Of a stretch of 8,392 bases of DNA, positions 5,889 to 8,392 are shown one piece after another (the stretch's first letter is position 1; every line of letters begins with the position of its first letter). The position numbers and the translations under genes are program-made. The stretch is taken from positions 1 through 8,392 of the forward strand of contig DGDX01000047.1 of assembly GCA_002385665.1 (NCBI GenBank), written 5' to 3'. A model generated the notes under the pieces. It made no database searches. It was not told the DNA's origin and saw nothing but the letters and a program-made list of their open reading frames with translations. This stretch comes from Firmicutes bacterium UBA3941. GTDB lineage: Bacteria > Bacillota > Clostridia > Caldicoprobacterales > UBA3941.

Positions 5889-6416
5889 ATGAGTTTTTTG
5901 GATCTGGCAAAGAAAAGATACTCGGTAAGAAGTTTCAAGGATAAGCCAGTGGAGAAGGATAAGATTATCAAAGTACTGGAAGCAGGAAGGCTGTCTCCAT
6001 CTGCCTGTAATTTTCAGCCTCGCTACTTTGTGGTTATTGAAGATGAGGATTTAAAGGATAAGATTGGACAATGCTATCCCAGGCAATGGTTTAAACAAGC
6101 CCCGGTTATAATTGCGGTATGCGGTGATCACAGTACATCCTGGAAAAGAGGAGACGGTAAGGATCATTGTGATATTGACGTGGCCATTGCAGTTGACCAT
6201 ATAACTCTGGCTGCCGCAGACCAAGGTTTAGGCACCTGCTGGATATGTGCCTTTGACGCAAAGCTTTGTCATGAAATATTGGAATTACCGGATCACATGG
6301 AAGTAGTAGCCCTTTTACCCTTAGGTTATCCTGAAAAAGACGGTGATAGTGAACGCCACGACAAAGCACGCAAGCCGTTGGATGAAATGGTTGGTTGGAA
6401 CGGATATCAAAAGTGA
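5889..6416 (+). CDS. Nitroreductase family protein (FMN-dependent)
   Basis: A 175-aa cytoplasmic flavoprotein of the nitroreductase superfamily, of the short type without a ferredoxin domain. Family marks are RYSVRSF (R10, S12, R14) near the N-terminus for FMN phosphate binding, SPSACNFQPRYFVVI at 36-50, GLGTCWICAF at 113-122 and VALLPLGYP at 140-148, with RKPLDEMV near the end. These enzymes usually act as dimers and use NAD(P)H to reduce nitroaromatics, quinones or flavins; the physiological substrate cannot be inferred. It has seven cysteines (40, 62, 78, 94, 117, 120, 127), not spaced like an Fe-S motif. GGGAGGT at 5874-5880 lies 8 nt from the ATG. It is the only confident plus-strand gene and ends at the shared terminator at 6429-6470. 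Confidence 0.9.
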   Translation: MSFLDLAKKRYSVRSFKDKPVEKDKIIKVLEAGRLSPSACNFQPRYFVVIEDEDLKDKIGQCYPRQWFKQAPVIIAVCGDHSTSWKRGDGKDHCDIDVAIAVDHITLAAADQGLGTCWICAFDAKLCHEILELPDHMEVVALLPLGYPEKDGDSERHDKARKPLDEMVGWNGYQK

Positions 6417-6428
6417 ATCGTAAATAAA

Positions 6429-6470
6429 AAGAACAGTATAGGGCTAAGAAAACAGCCCTATACTGTTCTT
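6429..6470. terminator. Bidirectional intrinsic terminator between convergent genes
   Basis: AAGAACAGTATAGGGCT (6429-6445) and its exact reverse complement (6454-6470) form a perfect 17-bp stem with an 8-nt loop. On the minus strand it is followed by TTTATTTA, which with the stem's own TT makes TTTTTATTTA. On the plus strand the U-rich part is only the TTCTT inside the stem, then GATACC. It therefore serves the VOC gene best and the nitroreductase as well. Confidence 0.9.
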
Positions 6471-6525
6471 GATACCAGCAAGAATTATTTTCGATCCCAT
6501 AATCTTCCCTCAGTATCGTGATTCC

Positions 6526-6951
6526 CTATAACAGGCCGAAATGAGGACTTTCAATGATGGATTTCATATCACACAGGCAGAAGGGATGTCCGGCGGGGTC
6601 AAACATAACCTTCCACTCATCGGAGAACTGTTCATCTGCAATGACTGCTCCGCATTGGACTGCATGTTGAACGGCCTTTTCCAAATCGTTGACGGCAAAA
6701 TCGATATGGGCCATTTGCTGTTGTGCTTCGGGCTCTTCCGGCCATACAGGCGGTTCATAGTCAGGATTGCGTTGAAACAGGATGCAGGGATACCCTCCCT
6801 GTTTGGTACCAGGTGCGTATACGCATGCCCAATCTTCACCTAAAGGCATTACCTCCCACCTCATCAGGGCTCCGTAAAACTCTGCTAAACTGTGGGGGTC
6901 TTGGCAATCCAGCGTGAATGAATACATTTTGATTTTTAATTCATTTTCCAT
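6526..6951 (-). CDS. VOC family protein (glyoxalase/bleomycin-resistance-like fold)
   Basis: A 141-aa cytoplasmic protein of the vicinal oxygen chelate superfamily. It has the two beta-alpha-beta-beta-beta modules: KMYSFTLDCQDPHSLAEFYGALMRWEV at 8-34 (written here only to name the module: DPHSLAEFY at 18-26 is the key part), FQRNPDYEPPVWP at 59-71, AHIDFAVNDLEKAV at 81-94, and DPAGHPFCLCD at 118-128. The DPAGHPFCL ending and the PDYxPPxWP string are typical of a large group of small VOC proteins that usually have no assigned substrate. H82 and H122 are candidate ligand residues. GGGAGG at 6961-6966 lies 9 nt from the ATG. It follows the URO-D-like gene by 144 nt on the same strand and may be read through from it or have its own promoter; none was convincing. 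Confidence 0.85.
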   Translation of the reverse strand: MENELKIKMYSFTLDCQDPHSLAEFYGALMRWEVMPLGEDWACVYAPGTKQGGYPCILFQRNPDYEPPVWPEEPEAQQQMAHIDFAVNDLEKAVQHAVQCGAVIADEQFSDEWKVMFDPAGHPFCLCDMKSIIESPHFGLL

Positions 6952-7051
6952 ACCCTATATCCTCCCTGCTATTAGATCTACAGTTTACATCTTGTACCAG
7001 TTTATTAACCAGGTAATGAGCTATTGATAAGCGGATGACTTTATTGATTTG

Positions 7052-7067
7052 GCCAAGATAACTTGGC
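7052..7067 (-). other. Small hairpin between URO-D-like and VOC genes
   Basis: GCCAAG and CTTGGC form a perfect 6-bp stem with a 4-nt loop. On the minus strand a run of six T (about 7079-7084) comes before it, not after it, and GGCTT before that run could pair with AAGCC at the hairpin's start. This leaves partial termination or mRNA processing between the two genes as the likely role. Confidence 0.35.
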
Positions 7068-7095
7068 TTATGAAATACAAAAAAGCCTATCGCTT

Positions 7096-8112
7096 CTAAT
7101 CCTCTTTGGCTGCCCTGGCCATTGCAAGGGTATTTGCAGGAGGGACATTCGGCAGTATCTCCTCATGGCTTGGAGATATAACTATGTTGGGCCCCAGGAT
7201 ATCCCTTACCCGCCTGACTTCCTCCCCAACTTCCTCCGGCGTAGCATTTACAATAAAATTTTGGGCATCAATGCCACCTACAAAAGCCAGATCATTCTTG
7301 TATTGTGCCAACTCCTCGGCAGACATCCCCCTGGCCTGGGCCTGTATGGGATGAAGGACATCCACACCGGCATCGATCAAATCCGGTATTATCCTGTAGA
7401 TGGAGCCACAGGAATGGAGCATGATCTTTTTATTGTGTTTCTTCCCCACTTCAATCAGCCTCTTAAAGGAGGGCAGCACAAACCTTCGAAAATTATCCGG
7501 GGAAATAAACAGATCCAGTTGGGTACCAAAATCATTTCCAAAGAACATGGTATCCCCTCGGTCTCCAAGACCTGCGAAGAACTTGTCGTTGGCAGCCACA
7601 TAGAAGTCTACAATCCTCTCCGTGGCTGCCTCAATTACCTTCGGGTTTTCGTACATCCTAATGAAATAGTTTTCCATCCCAAAGAAGTCCGCAATCAAAT
7701 GGAAAAATGGACTCCACATTCCCGTAAATATGGCCTTATCCTGATGCCGGTCGATCTCCTGGTATACTTCGGTAAAGTCGCAGTAATCCGGGTTGGGCCA
7801 GGGGTACTTCTCTATGTCCTTAACATCCTCTGCTTCTGCAAAGCACCCTGCTGCACTCAGGGATTCCCTGTCCACACCATAGGCCGGATCAAATGCAGGC
7901 AAACCCTCCGGATGTTTGTAGCCGCTGTCCGCCACTATCCATCTGCAGTCATCATCAAGAAAGTTGTAAATGGCCTCACGGGTCGGTTCGATACCCCATT
8001 CCCTGGCGAAAATGGGGATGGTGGCATCGTTGGGATGACCGGTCCAAAATGCCTTATCATCCGTATTCTTACGATTGAAAATATCCAATACCTTCTGCCT
8101 TGATGTCTTCAT
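7096..8112 (-). CDS. Uroporphyrinogen decarboxylase-family protein (URO-D/MtaA/CmuA-like)
   Basis: A 338-aa cytoplasmic TIM-barrel protein. ATG at 8110-8112 is preferred, since GGAG at 8121-8124 lies 8 nt upstream; an adjacent GTG (8113-8115) would add one residue. Marks, numbered from that ATG: FFGNDFGTQ around D194, LHSCGS with H233 and C235, GGIDAQNFIVNATPEEV near 280-296, and ISPSHEEILPNVPPAN with H316. The HxC pair is the zinc motif of methyl-transferring relatives (MtaA, CmuA) and is absent from heme UroD; the usual later Cys ligand seems to be replaced by SPSH. A methyltransferase-like role is inferred, and the substrate is unknown. No heme or corrinoid genes are visible. The gene begins 34 nt after the mannosidase-like stop, so the two are very likely co-transcribed, suggesting a link to glycan or glycoside metabolism. 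Confidence 0.82.
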   Translation of the reverse strand: MKTSRQKVLDIFNRKNTDDKAFWTGHPNDATIPIFAREWGIEPTREAIYNFLDDDCRWIVADSGYKHPEGLPAFDPAYGVDRESLSAAGCFAEAEDVKDIEKYPWPNPDYCDFTEVYQEIDRHQDKAIFTGMWSPFFHLIADFFGMENYFIRMYENPKVIEAATERIVDFYVAANDKFFAGLGDRGDTMFFGNDFGTQLDLFISPDNFRRFVLPSFKRLIEVGKKHNKKIMLHSCGSIYRIIPDLIDAGVDVLHPIQAQARGMSAEELAQYKNDLAFVGGIDAQNFIVNATPEEVGEEVRRVRDILGPNIVISPSHEEILPNVPPANTLAMARAAKED

Positions 8113-8146
8113 CACGCTTACTCCATTGTAAAATAGTAATTACGGC

Positions 8147-8380
8147 TTAAAACTCAATACATACATTTGCGATGCTGTAGGGTGATACGGTGAAATCTAT
8201 GGTTTTACCATCTATGCTGATGCCTTCGGAGACAATCTTCTCCTCATTTATATCTACAAAGTATGCCTTTGATGGTTCTTTAAACAAGCCCATAGATACC
8301 TTGGTACTGTCTCCCTCTGTTTCATAGACCCGGACTATAAGCTTGTTGCTATTGCCCTCGGAGTCTTCTGCTATTTTTAT
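8147..8380 (-). CDS. C-terminal end of alpha-mannosidase-like protein (GH38-type), truncated
   Basis: Only the last 77 residues before the stop at 8147-8149 are present. The pattern IKIAEDSEGN, LIVRVYETEGD, then FKEPSKAYFVDINEE and IDFTVSPYSIANVCIEF matches the final beta-sandwich of GH38 alpha-mannosidases, where a KxAED...RxYE-xxG string and a closing F-x-V-x-P-x-x-I segment are typical. The family trims mannose from glycans, usually as a large cytoplasmic enzyme in Clostridia. The catalytic domains are outside the window. The frame hits TAA at 8381-8383, but that codon lies in probable adapter sequence, so it is a contig artefact rather than a real gene break. The assignment rests on a short tail and is moderate. 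Confidence 0.55.
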   Translation of the reverse strand: MKIAEDSEGNSNKLIVRVYETEGDSTKVSMGLFKEPSKAYFVDINEEKIVSEGISIDGKTIDFTVSPYSIANVCIEF

Positions 8381-8392
8381 TTATACACATCT
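8381..8392. other. Probable Tn5/Nextera mosaic-end adapter remnant at contig end
   Basis: The last 12 bases, TTATACACATCT, equal the last 12 of the synthetic mosaic end CTGTCTCTTATACACATCT used in tagmentation libraries. They sit exactly at the terminus and insert a stop into the otherwise open mannosidase frame. Only 12 of 19 bases match, and the base before them (T instead of C) does not. Confidence 0.6.

Noticed and set aside
7063..8103. Long plus-strand open frame (346 codons) opposite the URO-D-like gene
   Set aside because: It is antisense to a gene with clear family motifs, has no ribosome binding site, and its translation resembles no protein family; it is a codon-usage shadow.
7096..8112. 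Heme-pathway uroporphyrinogen decarboxylase (HemE)
   Set aside because: The HSC metal motif, the SPSH region and the glycosidase context fit the methyltransferase-like branch, and no other heme genes are present.
8147..8392. Genuine nonsense mutation (pseudogene) in the mannosidase
   Set aside because: The only stop lies within the 12 bases matching the synthetic transposon end at the contig terminus.

Overview
The window looks like a chromosomal segment, or a whole contig, from an anaerobic low-to-mid-GC member of the Bacillota, most likely class Clostridia. The basis is AT-rich spacers, strong GGAGG-type ribosome binding sites, frequent ATA/AGA/AGG codons, intrinsic terminators, and the gene set: an Fe-S/FMN/FAD Old Yellow Enzyme-type reductase, a small nitroreductase, a GH38-like mannosidase tail and a URO-D/MtaA-type protein. 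I see no phage, IS, CRISPR, rRNA or tRNA.

Layout, left to right. (1) 1-239, minus: 5' part of a phosphoribosyltransferase (orotate PRTase-like), cut by the window edge. (2) 240-599: AT-rich spacer with a perfect 10-bp inverted repeat upstream of the PRTase and an intrinsic terminator (487-529) for the next gene. (3) 600-1394 and 1589-3523, both minus: an MBL-fold hydrolase downstream of a 644-aa 2,4-dienoyl-CoA reductase/2-enoate reductase-type flavoenzyme, probably one transcript from a sigma-A-like promoter at 3741-3770, which would give a leader of about 210 nt with RNA-strand-specific stems. (4) 3982-5484, minus: a 500-aa protein that reads as a seven-bladed beta-propeller, followed by alternative hairpins. 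(5) 5485-5888: divergent spacer with a possible small gene and a structured element. (6) 5889-6416, plus: nitroreductase, the only confident plus-strand gene. It converges on (7) a minus-strand set: truncated mannosidase C-terminus (8147-8380), URO-D-like protein (7096-8112) and VOC protein (6526-6951). A 17-bp-stem bidirectional terminator (6429-6470) separates them.

Functional reading. The OYE/MBL pair suggests reduction of an unsaturated (perhaps CoA- or lactone-linked) substrate followed by hydrolysis, but no substrate can be named. The mannosidase/URO-D spacing (about 30 nt) indicates co-transcription, tying a cobamide-methyltransferase-like fold to glycan breakdown. The nitroreductase is a stand-alone redox gene.

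Quality note: the last 12 bases match the end of the synthetic Tn5/Nextera mosaic end and create an in-frame stop in the mannosidase, so the right edge is probably an untrimmed contig end. The most interesting unexplained pieces are the structured leader of the flavoenzyme, the competing stems after the propeller gene, the propeller protein itself, and the structured element before the nitroreductase. None matches a riboswitch class I can recognise by eye.
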